Source: Actinomycetospora straminea (GTDB lineage: Bacteria; Actinomycetota; Actinomycetes; Mycobacteriales; Pseudonocardiaceae). From it: a stretch of DNA of 64,000 nt. The stretch lies in the NCBI RefSeq assembly GCF_028737255.1, contig NZ_JAQZAN010000004.1:186001-250000 (forward strand), in the 5' to 3' direction. The notes beneath the pieces were generated by a model that did no database searches, was not told the origin of the DNA, and was given only the letters and a program-made list of their open reading frames with translations. The stretch's first letter is position 1. Every line of letters starts with the position of its first letter. Positions 8,273-18,077 of this stretch are shown piece by piece. The translations under genes were made by a program, and so were the position numbers.

Positions 8273-8779
8273 TCACGTCCACGTGAGGGTGACATCATGC
8301 CGGGCGAGCCATCGCTCCAGGTCGTGGCCGTGCTCGGCGAGCCCGGCGAGGGTGCGGTGACTCGTCGTGAGGGCGCGTTCGGCGCGCGCGGGATCGAGCA
8401 GCCCGGCGGCGACGGCCTCGGCGAGCTCGTCGAGGTCGAGCACCTCGGTGTGCTCCCCGGTGTGGACGACGAGGTCGACGTAGTGGTCCTCGGTCCACCA
8501 CGTCGAGCCGTCGCGGGTGATGTCGACGATGTCGATGTAGTGGTCCTGCATCCGCTCGGCCCCGGGCTTCCAGGAGAAGTCGGTGACGCGGATGCCGAGC
8601 GCGGGCAGCAGCCACGAGCGCAGGTGCGTCAGCGTGGGGTGGTCGGGCATCGGCCGGCTGACGTAGAGGCCGAACGCCTCCTCGCGGTAGACGTCGACCG
8701 CCCGCACGAACCCCTTGGGGTCGGTGTTGGTGCGGGCCGCGACGTCGAAGGTCTCGGTCTTCGGCGCGTGGATGCCCAC
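8273..8779 (-). CDS. DUF402-domain protein
   Basis: A 168-residue protein with the DUF402 pattern: WKPGAERMQDHYIDIVDITR, then WWTEDHYVDLVVHTGE and VLDLDELAEAVAAGLL. The family has a beta-barrel core and includes metal-dependent phosphatases and RNA-linked domains, so the substrate is uncertain here. The GTG at 8779 starts VGIHAPKTETFDVAART. It precedes the shorter, more divergent relative at 7657-8184 on the same strand. Confidence 0.68.
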   Translation of the reverse strand: MGIHAPKTETFDVAARTNTDPKGFVRAVDVYREEAFGLYVSRPMPDHPTLTHLRSWLLPALGIRVTDFSWKPGAERMQDHYIDIVDITRDGSTWWTEDHYVDLVVHTGEHTEVLDLDELAEAVAAGLLDPARAERALTTSHRTLAGLAEHGHDLERWLARHDVTLTWT

Positions 8780-8865
8780 GGTGCGTGACCCTAGTGCGCG
8801 CGCGACGGCACCCGCCCCCGTGCGACACGGGGAGCGGGTGCCGGACGGAACCGATCGCGCCGGGG

Positions 8866-9315
8866 TCAGGAGCGGGCGCGCACGAAGAAGGGGATGAGCG
8901 CGCCGACGGCGAGGTGGACCGCGACCAGCGCGATGCGGGTCGCGGTGGTGGCCTCCACCAGGAAGACCGGGATCATCGACGCGGCGACGACCAGCGCGGC
9001 GAGCACGGTCCAGATCGCCGTGCCGTGGCGCGTGACGCGCTCGAGCAGGGCGAGTACGCCCCAGCCGACCAGCCCGAGGACCACGGTGACCTGCGTGGTG
9101 ACCAGGGCGTCGATGCGGACGGAGCCCTGGCTGTCGGTGATCCGGTAGTCGGCGCCGGCGAGATGGCCCACGAGCCACACCGCCAGCGCCACGACGAGGG
9201 TGGCGACGATGCCGAGCGCCCGGCGGCGACGCCGCACGGCGGGCGTGGCGCGGAACGGTGCGGCCGTGCCGTCCGTGGTGGTGCCGGTGGTCGGGGCCGG
9301 GGCGGTGAGCGACAT
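8866..9315 (-). CDS. DUF6069-like four-helix membrane protein
   Basis: A 149-residue membrane protein. After a short cytoplasmic N-terminus rich in threonine and arginine there are four hydrophobic helices: ALGIVATLVVALAVWLVGHL, VTTQVTVVLGLVGWGVLALL, AIWTVLAALVVAASMIPVFL and IALVAVHLAVGALIPFFV. This matches small DUF6069-type membrane proteins often found beside TetR regulators. It is divergent from the TetR gene at 9402, and the shared 86-bp gap carries a palindromic operator, so it is the likely target of that regulator. The transport or sensing role is unknown. Confidence 0.68.
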   Translation of the reverse strand: MSLTAPAPTTGTTTDGTAAPFRATPAVRRRRRALGIVATLVVALAVWLVGHLAGADYRITDSQGSVRIDALVTTQVTVVLGLVGWGVLALLERVTRHGTAIWTVLAALVVAASMIPVFLVEATTATRIALVAVHLAVGALIPFFVRARS

Positions 9316-9354
9316 GGTGACCTCCGTCGTCGGAGAAACTGTGTCCTGCGGAGA

Positions 9355-9373
9355 CTGTGTACGGTAGACACAG
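9355..9373. promoter_or_regulatory. Palindromic TetR operator
   Basis: CTGTGTACGGTAGACACAG is a 19-bp dyad (CTGTGT-N7-ACACAG), with an extra ACTGTGT half-site at 9339-9345. It sits between the divergent TetR and DUF6069-like genes and probably represses both promoters. Confidence 0.6.
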
Positions 9374-9401
9374 AAGACGCGACGAGGCAAGGACGAGACG
9401 G

Positions 9402-10127
9402 ATGAGCAGGACGACCGGCACGGACCCTGCCGCGGGCCACGTCCTGTGGCGGACCCCCGAGGAGCCGAGGCGCGGGCCGCGCCGCGGGCTGACCCTCGAC
9501 GAGGTCGCGCGGGCGGCCGTCGAGGTGGCCGACCGGGACGGGCTGGCCGGGCTGTCGATGCAGCGGGTGGCCGCCGAGGTCGGGCTGACCAAGATGGCGC
9601 TCTACCGCTACGTCGCGAACAAGGACGAGCTCGAGGCCGTCATGATCGACGCCGCGGTCGAGGAGCCGCCGGCTCCGGACGCGCTCGCCGGCACCTGGCG
9701 TGAGCAGGCCGAGGAGTTCGCGCGCCTGGTGTCCGACGTCTGGACGCGGCACCCGTGGCTGCCGTGGGTGACGGTCGGCGAGCGGGTGATGGGCCCCCGC
9801 GAGGTCGGGTGGGTCGAGGCCGCGGTGCGTGTGTTCGAGCCGCTCGGCCTCACCCCCGACGAGCGGATGGACGCGGTGTCGATGCTGTTCGGGCACCTGC
9901 GCACCACCCTCGCGACGGCGTCGGCCGGCACCCGGCCGTGGACCGCCGACCCCGCGGGCGGGAGCACGATGCGCGACCTCGTCGCGGCCCACGCCGAGCG
10001 CTATCCGGCCCTGACCGCCGTGATGACCGATCCCGGTCGCCCGGTCGTCTCCCGCTGGGACTTCGGGCTGCGCTGCCTGCTCGACGGGTTCGCGGCGGCC
10101 GCCCGGCGCCGGGAGGGCTCGCGGTGA
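9402..10127 (+). CDS. TetR-family repressor
   Basis: A 241-residue regulator. The HTH lies at about residues 30-80 ([20 protein letters not shown], then [18 protein letters not shown]). The C-terminal region ([17 protein letters not shown] onward) matches the tetracyclin-repressor-like C-domain that binds a small ligand. It is divergent from a small membrane protein with a palindromic operator between, and its stop overlaps the next gene by GTGA. It most likely represses itself, the membrane protein and the downstream SnoaL-like gene. The ligand is unknown. Confidence 0.82.
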   Translation: MSRTTGTDPAAGHVLWRTPEEPRRGPRRGLTLDEVARAAVEVADRDGLAGLSMQRVAAEVGLTKMALYRYVANKDELEAVMIDAAVEEPPAPDALAGTWREQAEEFARLVSDVWTRHPWLPWVTVGERVMGPREVGWVEAAVRVFEPLGLTPDERMDAVSMLFGHLRTTLATASAGTRPWTADPAGGSTMRDLVAAHAERYPALTAVMTDPGRPVVSRWDFGLRCLLDGFAAAARRREGSR

Positions 10128-10528
10128 GCGCGACCCCGGCGGTGCTGCACCGCTACCTGGCCGCGCTCGACGCCGGCTCGGTCGACGACGTCCTCGCCTG
10201 CTTCGCCCCGACCGGGGAGGTGGCGTCGCCGCTGTACGGGACGATGCCGGCCGCGGAGTTCTACCCGGGGCTGTTCGCCGACTCGTCGGCGTCGAGCACC
10301 GAGCTGCGCCGCGTGTACGTCGACCCCGCCGACGACCGCGAGGTCGCGCTCGCCTTCCACTACGCGTGGGTGCTCGGCGACGGCACGCCCGCCCCGTTCG
10401 ACGTCGTCGACCTCGTGACGCTGACCGACGACCGCGAGCGGATCGCCCGGCTCACCATCTGCTACGACACCGCGCCCCTGCGGAGCTCCTGGCAGCGGGT
10501 GACCGGTGGCGGTGCAGAGGCCGGCTGA
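10124..10528 (+). CDS. SnoaL-like (NTF2-fold) protein
   Basis: A 134-residue protein of the NTF2-like cone-shaped fold. It opens with the family pattern [20 protein letters not shown], followed by [20 protein letters not shown] and a beta-rich half ending [10 protein letters not shown]. Members are small ligand-binding proteins, isomerases or cyclases; no catalytic residues can be assigned. The GTG overlaps the TGA of the TetR gene, so it is probably co-regulated with it. Confidence 0.7.
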   Translation: MSATPAVLHRYLAALDAGSVDDVLACFAPTGEVASPLYGTMPAAEFYPGLFADSSASSTELRRVYVDPADDREVALAFHYAWVLGDGTPAPFDVVDLVTLTDDRERIARLTICYDTAPLRSSWQRVTGGGAEAG

Positions 10529-10562
10529 GGCCGCTCCCGGCACCGTTGTCGGGGGGCGCGGT

Positions 10563-10568
10563 TAACCT
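10563..10568 (+). promoter_or_regulatory. -10 box of uvrB, leaderless arrangement
   Basis: TAACCT is 7 nt before the uvrB ATG, so the mRNA probably starts at the initiation codon. No LexA/SOS box was recognised nearby. Confidence 0.45.
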
Positions 10569-10575
10569 CGATCCC

Positions 10576-12786
<2,211 letters not shown>

Positions 12787-12793
12787 GGCCCGC

Positions 12794-13465
12794 TCAGCCC
12801 AGCAGGCCGCCGGCCACCTTCAGGTCCGCGACGAACCCGGCGAGCATCTCGTCGCGGTCCTGCCCGCGGTCGGGGTCCGCGCGCAGGATCGCCGAGGGGT
12901 GGATGGTCGGCACGAGGGTCATGTCGTTCCAGGCGCGGGGCTCGCCGCGCTCGGCCGTGATCCGGAACTTCGGGCCGAGCAGCGCCTTGCCGGCGGTGGC
13001 GCCCAGGGTGAGCAGCACCTGCGGCTTCACCAGCGCGAGCTCGGCGTCGAGCCACGGCCGGCAGGCGCGGATGTGCCCGGCCTTCGGCGTCTCGTGGATG
13101 CGCCGCTTGCCCTGGTAGCGGAAGTTGAAGTGCTTGACGGCGTTGGTGACGTAGGCGTCGTCGCGGGCGATCCCGGCCTCGTCGAGGGCCTCGTCGAGCA
13201 GCCGCCCGGCCGGCCCGACGAACGGGGCGCCCTGCCGGTCCTCCTGGTCGCCGGGCTGCTCGCCCACCATCACCAGGCGCGCCGTCGTGGGGCCGGAGCC
13301 GAACACGGTGCCGGTGGTGTCGTGGTACAGCTCGCAGCGGGTGCAGCCCGCCGCCTGCGCGCGCAGGGTGTCGAGGTCCGGCGGCAGGTCCGTGCTGGCG
13401 TCCGTGCTGGCGTCCGTACTGGCGGGGTCGGCGGCGTCGCCGAACAGGTCGAGCGGCTCGGTCAC
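12794..13465 (-). CDS. udgX: UdgX-type uracil-DNA glycosylase
   Basis: Uracil-DNA glycosylase superfamily protein, 223 residues. It has motif A GEQPGDQEDRQGAPFVGPAG at residues 68-87, with iron-sulfur cysteines such as C41 and C44 in AAGCTRCELY and C136 in IRACRPW, as in family 4 enzymes. The diagnostic feature is KRRIH at residues 120-124, the loop that defines UdgX. In the studied mycobacterial enzyme that histidine forms a covalent bond with the uracil site, giving a protein-DNA crosslink. Motif B is TIHPSAIL. The GTG at 13465 was chosen because upstream codons run into a repeat. The N-terminus has an ASTD repeat from 12-bp tandem DNA. It converges with uvrB. Confidence 0.88.
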   Translation of the reverse strand: MTEPLDLFGDAADPASTDASTDASTDLPPDLDTLRAQAAGCTRCELYHDTTGTVFGSGPTTARLVMVGEQPGDQEDRQGAPFVGPAGRLLDEALDEAGIARDDAYVTNAVKHFNFRYQGKRRIHETPKAGHIRACRPWLDAELALVKPQVLLTLGATAGKALLGPKFRITAERGEPRAWNDMTLVPTIHPSAILRADPDRGQDRDEMLAGFVADLKVAGGLLG

Positions 13466-13510
13466 CGAGCGGGGATGCCCACTGCCCGGCACCGGGAACA
13501 CGACCTCGCC

Positions 13511-13581
13511 GCCCGACGCACGGGGTGTGTCAGCCTGGCGTCCACGCTGACACTCGACGTCAGGGAAGCCCCCACGATCAC
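13511..13581. repeat. Dispersed inverted repeat, family B copy 1
   Basis: About 70 bp with the core GTCAGCCTGGCGTCCACGCT, then CACTCGACGTCAGG and CCCCCACGATCA. It matches, in reverse orientation, 24869-24937. The core is an imperfect dyad of CCTGGCGTCCA against TCGACGTCAGG. It lies between the divergent udgX and VOC genes. Confidence 0.7.
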
Positions 13582-13640
13582 CGGAGCGGCGACCGGGTGC
13601 CGGACGCGAGCTGTCCGCCACCACGGCCAGACTGTCCGCC

Positions 13641-14063
13641 ATGGCCCTGGGAGTGCAGATCACGTTCGACGCCCACGACCCGCGCCGGCAGGCCGAGTTC
13701 TGGGCGCTCGCGCTCGACTACGTCCGCCAGCCCCCGCCGCCCGGCTTCGACACGTGGGAGGACTTCGCCGCGAAGATCGGCATGCCGGAGGACCAGTGGG
13801 ACCGGCTGGACGCGGTGATCGACCCCGACGGCGCCGGCCCGCGCCTGCTGTTCCAGAAGGTGCCCGAGGACAAGACGGTGAAGAACCGCGTCCACCTGGA
13901 CGTCAACGTGGGGGAGGGCGCGGACGACCGGAAGGCCGCGGCCCGGGCCCACCGCGAGAAGCTCGAGGCAGCCGGGGCGCGGTTCCTGCGCGAGGTCGAC
14001 GAGCCCGCGGGCTGGTGCTTCGTCATGGCGGACCCGGAGGGCAACGAGTTCTGTCTGCAGTGA
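13641..14063 (+). CDS. VOC/glyoxalase-like protein
   Basis: A 140-residue single-repeat glyoxalase/bleomycin-resistance (VOC) superfamily protein of the Glyoxalase_6 type. Typical features are ITFDAHDPRRQAEFWALALD at the N-terminus, KNRVHLDVNVGEG in the centre and FVMADPEGNEFCLQ at the C-terminus. H and E residues at these sites could bind a metal in a dimer. The substrate is unknown. Its 3' end overlaps the convergent acetyltransferase gene by 41 bp. Confidence 0.78.
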   Translation: MALGVQITFDAHDPRRQAEFWALALDYVRQPPPPGFDTWEDFAAKIGMPEDQWDRLDAVIDPDGAGPRLLFQKVPEDKTVKNRVHLDVNVGEGADDRKAAARAHREKLEAAGARFLREVDEPAGWCFVMADPEGNEFCLQ

Positions 14064-14667
14064 GCAGGTCCGCCGGCGTGATCGGCCGCGCCATCTCCAC
14101 CCCGGCGAGGGTCACGCCGGCGGGCGTCGGGACGTCGACGCGGCGCACCTCGGTGAACCCGAACGCCGTGTAGAGCGGCACGCCGGGCAGGGTCGCCATG
14201 AGCACCAGGCTCGTGAAGCCCTCCTCGCCCGCGGCGCGGACGCTCGCCTGGAGGATCGCCCGGCCCAGGCCGCGGCGGGTCCGGTCGCCGCGCACGAACA
14301 TCGCGCGCACCCGCGCCGGCTCGGTCGCCGGGTCGAGCAGCCGCGCGTCGTCGTCGCGGTCACCGGAGCCGGTGTAGAGCCGGGCGCGGCGGCTCCAGCC
14401 CCCGCAGGCCTCGACCTCGCCGCCGTCCTCGTGCACGTAGTAGGTGCCGTCCGCGATCATCGCGCGGTCGAGGTGGGCGATGTGGACCTCGGCCGCGGCG
14501 GTCTGCTCGGCGTCGTAGAACAGTGGGAACAGGGCCCGCACCGAGGCACGCATCAGCTCGGCGATCGCCGGGACGTCGGCGTCCGTCGCCGTCCGCGGTG
14601 TCGGTGGCGTCCCGAGCCCTCGCTGCGTCGTGCGCACCCCTCCAGCCTGGTCTATGGCGCCGCTCAC
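14023..14667 (-). CDS. GNAT-family acetyltransferase
   Basis: A 214-residue GNAT protein. The fold begins at PRTATDADVPAIAELMRASV and the acetyl-CoA motif is FVRGDRTRRGLGRAILQAS, followed by LVLMATLPGVPLYTAFGFTE. The GTG at 14667 fits a -10 box TAGGCA (14679-14674) placed 6 nt upstream, giving a leaderless message; a GTG at 14637 is the alternative. It overlaps the convergent VOC gene by 41 bp and diverges from the GAF regulator. The substrate is unknown. Confidence 0.78.
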   Translation of the reverse strand: MSGAIDQAGGVRTTQRGLGTPPTPRTATDADVPAIAELMRASVRALFPLFYDAEQTAAAEVHIAHLDRAMIADGTYYVHEDGGEVEACGGWSRRARLYTGSGDRDDDARLLDPATEPARVRAMFVRGDRTRRGLGRAILQASVRAAGEEGFTSLVLMATLPGVPLYTAFGFTEVRRVDVPTPAGVTLAGVEMARPITPADLLTADRTRCPPGPP

Positions 14668-14673
14668 CCCCGC

Positions 14674-14683
14674 TGCCTAGGCT
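14674..14683. promoter_or_regulatory. Shared divergent -10 region around CCTAGG
   Basis: The palindrome CCTAGG at 14676-14681 provides a -10 box on each strand: TAGGCT rightward (14678-14683) for the GAF regulator and TAGGCA leftward (14679-14674) for the acetyltransferase. Both cannot be occupied by polymerase at once. Confidence 0.45.
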
Positions 14684-14719
14684 GCGGCCAGGTCCGTCGT
14701 CGACGTCGGGAGGGTCGCC

Positions 14720-15985
14720 GTGCCGCACCCCGACGACGGCGTCTGCGCCGTCACCCGCAGCACCGACCTGCGCCAGCACGCCCGGCTGCTCCACCAGGCC
14801 CACGACGCGCGGCTGTCGGGGAGCCGCCCGTCGACGCCGCTGCGCCGGGTGGTCAGCCGCTCCTGGGACCGGGTGCTGTCGTACGGCGTGGCCCCCGACG
14901 GGCGGTCGCTGGACGACCCCGCGCCGCCGGAGATCGTCGAGCGCCGCCGCGCCGAGTCGCCGATCAGCGGGGTGCTGCCGCAGCTGCGCGCGAGCCTCAC
15001 GGCGGTGGCCGAGGACGCCGAGCACGTCATGGTGATCACCGCCGCCGACGGGTTCGTGCTCTGGCGCGAGGGCGCGGTGCGCGTCGGCCGGCTCGCCGAC
15101 GACCTCGGCTTCCTGCCCGGCGCCGACTGGACCGAGGCGTCCGTCGGCACCAACGCCATCGGCACGGCGCTCGCCGAGCACGCCTCGGTGCAGCTGTTCT
15201 CCGCCGAGCACTTCGTCCGCGCCCAGCACCCCTGGACCTGCACCGCGAGCCCGATCCACGACCCGCGCACCGGCGAGATGCTCGGTGTCGTCGACCTCTC
15301 CGGTCCCGCCCCGACGGTGCACCCGACGACCGTCGCCCTCGTGCACACCGCCGTCCGCCTCGCCGAGACCGGCCTGTGGGCGGCGCACGAGACGCGCCTG
15401 GAGAGCCTGCGCGCCGTCGCGGCCCCCGTGCTCGCCCGCCAGACCGGGCCGGCGCTCGTCGTCGACGACCACGGGTGGGTCGCCGCCGCCACCGGCCTCG
15501 CGCCCCGCGACCGAGTCGGTGTCCCGCAGGCCGGCGAGGCGATGCTCGTGCACGGGCTCGGCGCGTGCCTGCCCGACCGCGTCCCGGGTGGTTGGCTGCT
15601 CCGGCCGTCCGACGCCGCGGGACCGAGCCGGACGCGCCTGCGCCTCGACCTCGACGCCGACCCGCCGGCCGCGCTCGTCGAGGGCCACGAGGTCTGGCGC
15701 CACATCCTCGGGCGGCGCCACCTGCAGATCGTCGCGCTGCTGATGGCCGCCGGGAGCGCGGGGCTCGACGCGGCCGCGATCAGCCGCGCGCTCTACGACG
15801 ACGCCGACCACCTCGTGACCGTGCGCGCCGAGCTGTCGCGCCTGCGCCGCGTCCTCGGGGGGCTGCTCGCCGCCCGGCCGTACCGGATCGCGCCCGGGGT
15901 GGAGGTCGTGCCGCCGTCGCCGGCGGACACGGCGCGGCTGTTCGGGCCCGGCCGGGGTGCAACACCGCTGCAACCCTGGCCGTGA
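14720..15985 (+). CDS. GAF-domain transcriptional regulator of acetoin/butanediol genes
   Basis: A 421-residue regulator. An N-terminal segment (SRSWDRVLSYGVAPDG) precedes a GAF domain (about residues 90-210) with the AcoR-type pattern WTEASVGTNAIGTALAEHAS and TCTASPIHDPRTGEMLGVVD. The C-terminus (HLQIVALLMAAGSAGLDAAA, LVTVRAELSRLRRVLGGLL) looks like a winged-helix DNA-binding module; there is no sigma-54 AAA+ domain. Such GAF proteins commonly control dehydrogenase operons. The next genes, 48 bp downstream on the same strand, encode butanediol dehydrogenase and acetoin reductase. TGCAAC half-sites lie in the gap side of this gene. Confidence 0.75.
   Translation: MPHPDDGVCAVTRSTDLRQHARLLHQAHDARLSGSRPSTPLRRVVSRSWDRVLSYGVAPDGRSLDDPAPPEIVERRRAESPISGVLPQLRASLTAVAEDAEHVMVITAADGFVLWREGAVRVGRLADDLGFLPGADWTEASVGTNAIGTALAEHASVQLFSAEHFVRAQHPWTCTASPIHDPRTGEMLGVVDLSGPAPTVHPTTVALVHTAVRLAETGLWAAHETRLESLRAVAAPVLARQTGPALVVDDHGWVAAATGLAPRDRVGVPQAGEAMLVHGLGACLPDRVPGGWLLRPSDAAGPSRTRLRLDLDADPPAALVEGHEVWRHILGRRHLQIVALLMAAGSAGLDAAAISRALYDDADHLVTVRAELSRLRRVLGGLLAARPYRIAPGVEVVPPSPADTARLFGPGRGATPLQPWP
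15958..15974. promoter_or_regulatory. Paired TGCAAC half-sites before the butanediol operon
   Basis: TGCAAC occurs at 15958-15963 and 15969-15974, 11 bp apart and so on the same helix face. They overlap the 3' end of the GAF regulator gene and precede the dehydrogenase start by about 60 bp. This is a candidate binding site for that regulator. Confidence 0.4.
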
Positions 15986-16033
15986 CCCCGGTCACTCCCG
16001 TGGGATGTCCTCGAGGCAACCCCGGGAGGACCC

Positions 16034-17089
16034 ATGAAGGCTGCTCGCTTCCACGGTCGTGAGGACGTCCGCGTGGAGGACATCGCGGAACCGCACCCCG
16101 GTCCGGGACAGGTACAGGTCGCCGTCGAGTGGTGCGGCATCTGCGGCACCGACCTCCACGAGTTCCTCGACGGCCCGATCTTCACGCCGACGCCGCAGGC
16201 GCCGCACCCGCTGACCGGCGGCGCCATCCCGATCACGCTCGGGCACGAGTTCTCGGGGGTCGTCGCCGAGGTCGGCGAGGGCGTGACGGGGCTGTCGGAG
16301 GGCGACCGCGTCGTCGTCGAGCCCTACGACGTGTGCGGGACGTGCGTGGCGTGCCGGTCCGGGCGCTACAACATCTGCCGGCAGCTGGGCTTCATCGGCC
16401 TCGACGGTGACCAGGGCGGGTTCGCCGAGAAGATGGTGGTCGACCAGCGCTGGGTGCACCCGATCGGCGGCCTCACCACCGAGCAGGGTGCGCTTGTCGA
16501 GCCCCTCGCCGTCGGCTACCACGCGACGAAGCTCTCGGGCCTGCAGCCGGGGCAGTCGGCGGCGGTGTTCGGCTCCGGGCCCATCGGGCTCGTGACGGCC
16601 GCCGCGCTCAAGGCGTGCGGGGCCGGGCAGGTCGTGGTCGTCGAGCCCGCCGACGCCCGCAAGGCCAAGGCGCCCGGGGCCGGCGCCGACCACGTCCTCG
16701 ACCCCACCGAGGTCGACGTCCCCGAGGCGATCCGCGAGCTCACCGACGGCGCCGGCGCGGACGTGACGTTCGAGTGCGCCGGCCTCGACCCCGTCCTCGC
16801 CCAGGCCGTCGCCTCGACCCGGCCCGGCGGGACCTGCGTCAACGTCTCGATCTGGGGCCACCCGGCCACCTTCGACGTCAACTCGCTGGTGTTCTCCGAG
16901 ATCCGGCTCATCGGCTCGCTGGCCTACGCCGGCCGCCACCGCGAGGTCATCGACCTCATCCGCGACGGCGTCGTCGACGTCGGGCAGTTCATCACCGGCC
17001 GCATCGCCCTCGACGACATCGTCGACCAGGGCTTCCGCGAGCTCATCGACCACAAGGAGACCAACGTGAAGATCCTGGTGCACCCGTGA
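16034..17089 (+). CDS. 2,3-butanediol dehydrogenase (zinc MDR family)
   Basis: Zinc-dependent medium-chain dehydrogenase, 351 residues, predicted to interconvert (R,R)-2,3-butanediol and acetoin with NAD(H). Catalytic zinc ligands are in EWCGICGTDLHEF and PITLGHEFSGVVAEVGEGV. The structural zinc cluster is CGTCVACRSGRYNIC. The Rossmann motif GSGPIGLV is at about residue 178. The long loop GPIFTPTPQAPHPLTGG before GHE is typical of butanediol dehydrogenases rather than plain alcohol dehydrogenases. A GGGAGGA ribosome site precedes the ATG. It overlaps the next gene by GTGA. Confidence 0.88.
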   Translation: MKAARFHGREDVRVEDIAEPHPGPGQVQVAVEWCGICGTDLHEFLDGPIFTPTPQAPHPLTGGAIPITLGHEFSGVVAEVGEGVTGLSEGDRVVVEPYDVCGTCVACRSGRYNICRQLGFIGLDGDQGGFAEKMVVDQRWVHPIGGLTTEQGALVEPLAVGYHATKLSGLQPGQSAAVFGSGPIGLVTAAALKACGAGQVVVVEPADARKAKAPGAGADHVLDPTEVDVPEAIRELTDGAGADVTFECAGLDPVLAQAVASTRPGGTCVNVSIWGHPATFDVNSLVFSEIRLIGSLAYAGRHREVIDLIRDGVVDVGQFITGRIALDDIVDQGFRELIDHKETNVKILVHP

Positions 17090-17868
17090 CCGCGGCGGGG
17101 ACGCGCGTCGCCGTCGTCACCGGGGCCGGGCGGGGGATCGGTGCCGCGATCGCCCGCCGCCTCGCGGGCGACGGGCTGGCCGTGATGGTGTCCGACATCG
17201 ACCCGTCGACGGCGCAGGAGGTGGCGCAGGAGATCACCGACGCCGGCGGGCAGGCGGCCTCGACCGCCACCGACGTCGCCGACCGCGACGCCTGCTCCGC
17301 GCTGGTCGCCGCGACGCGGGAGCGGTTCGGGTCGATCGACGTGATGGTCGCGAACGCCGGGATCGCGCAGGTCAAGACGCTGCGCGAGGTGACGCCCGAG
17401 GACCTGCAGAGGATGCTCGGCGTCAACGTCGGCGGCGTGCTGTGGTGCCTGCAGGCGGCGTCCGAGGCGATGATCGAGCAGGGTCGCGGCGGGAAGATCA
17501 TCAACGCGGCGTCCATCGCCGGGCACCAGGGCTTCGACCACCTCGGGCACTACTCGGCGTCGAAGTTCGCGGTGCGTGCCCTGACCCAGGCGGCGGCCAA
17601 GGAGCTGGCGGGCCACCAGATCACCGTCAACGCCTACTGCCCGGGGATCGTCGGCACCACGATGTGGGACGAGATCGACCAGGGCCTCGGCGGCTACCTC
17701 GGCACCGGCAAGGGCGAGGCGCTGGCGCAGTACTCGCAGCTCATCGCGCTGGGCCGGGTGCAGACGCCGGAGGACGTGGCGTCGTTCGTCTCGTACCTGG
17801 CCAGCAGGGACGCCGACTACATGACCGGCCAGGCGGTGATGATCGATGGCGGGATCGTCATGGTGTAG
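17086..17868 (+). CDS. Acetoin (diacetyl) reductase, SDR family
   Basis: Classical short-chain dehydrogenase, 260 residues. It has the cofactor motif TGAGRGIGAAIA, the NAG motif VANAGIA, catalytic Ser in INAASIAGHQGFDHLGHYSA and Y-x-x-x-K in YSASKFAV. The sequence around it (WDEIDQGLGGYLGTGKGEAL) is of the BudC/acetoin reductase kind. Paired with the upstream zinc dehydrogenase in one GTGA-overlapped operon, it probably takes part in acetoin/butanediol redox turnover of opposite stereochemistry. Specificity is inferred from family and context. Confidence 0.85.
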   Translation: MTAAGTRVAVVTGAGRGIGAAIARRLAGDGLAVMVSDIDPSTAQEVAQEITDAGGQAASTATDVADRDACSALVAATRERFGSIDVMVANAGIAQVKTLREVTPEDLQRMLGVNVGGVLWCLQAASEAMIEQGRGGKIINAASIAGHQGFDHLGHYSASKFAVRALTQAAAKELAGHQITVNAYCPGIVGTTMWDEIDQGLGGYLGTGKGEALAQYSQLIALGRVQTPEDVASFVSYLASRDADYMTGQAVMIDGGIVMV

Positions 17869-17888
17869 CCGCGCCGGGGGGTGTCGAG

Positions 17889-17916
17889 TTGACCACCGGA
17901 GTGGCGCGGGTAACAT
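17889..17916 (+). promoter_or_regulatory. Promoter of the leader peptide/ACT-like gene
   Basis: TTGACC (17889-17894) and TAACAT (17911-17916) are 16 bp apart, one of the best vegetative promoters in the window. The -10 box ends 7 nt before an ATG, so the short leader ORF would be translated from a leaderless transcript. Confidence 0.65.
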
Positions 17917-17923
17917 GGTCGAC

Positions 17924-17971
17924 ATGCAGGCAGCGCGACACCGAGAGGTAGTACTTCGGCGCGCCGGGTGA
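17924..17971 (+). CDS. 15-residue candidate leader peptide
   Basis: ATG at 17924 encodes MQAARHREVVLRRAG and stops at 17971. The codons for the VVL run are GTA GTA CTT, all rare in this genome, where nearly every third base is G or C. The stop codon lies in the loop of a strong hairpin, and a second stem follows before the next gene. Rare adjacent Val-Val-Leu codons in a leaderless short ORF before a hairpin are the hallmarks of ribosome-mediated attenuation. That function is inferred; the peptide itself is only predicted. Confidence 0.5.
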   Translation: MQAARHREVVLRRAG

Positions 17972-18058
17972 GCCAGGGCCCCGGCGCGCACCACCGCTCG
18001 TCCCGTGAGGGGCTCTGAGCGGCCCGCCGAGACCTGGCTCGGATCCACCTCCCTCACG
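17959..18058 (+). promoter_or_regulatory. Structured leader with two stems (possible attenuator)
   Basis: Stem 1 pairs GCGCGCCGGG (17959-17968) with CCCGGCGCGC (17980-17989) and encloses the leader-peptide stop. Stem 2 pairs CGTGAGGG (18004-18011) with CCCTCACG (18051-18058). A ribosome stalled on the Val-Val-Leu codons would cover the left arm of stem 1 and could shift the balance between structures. No U tract is present. Confidence 0.45.
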
Positions 18059-18077
18059 GATCCCCAGGAGTCCTGTC

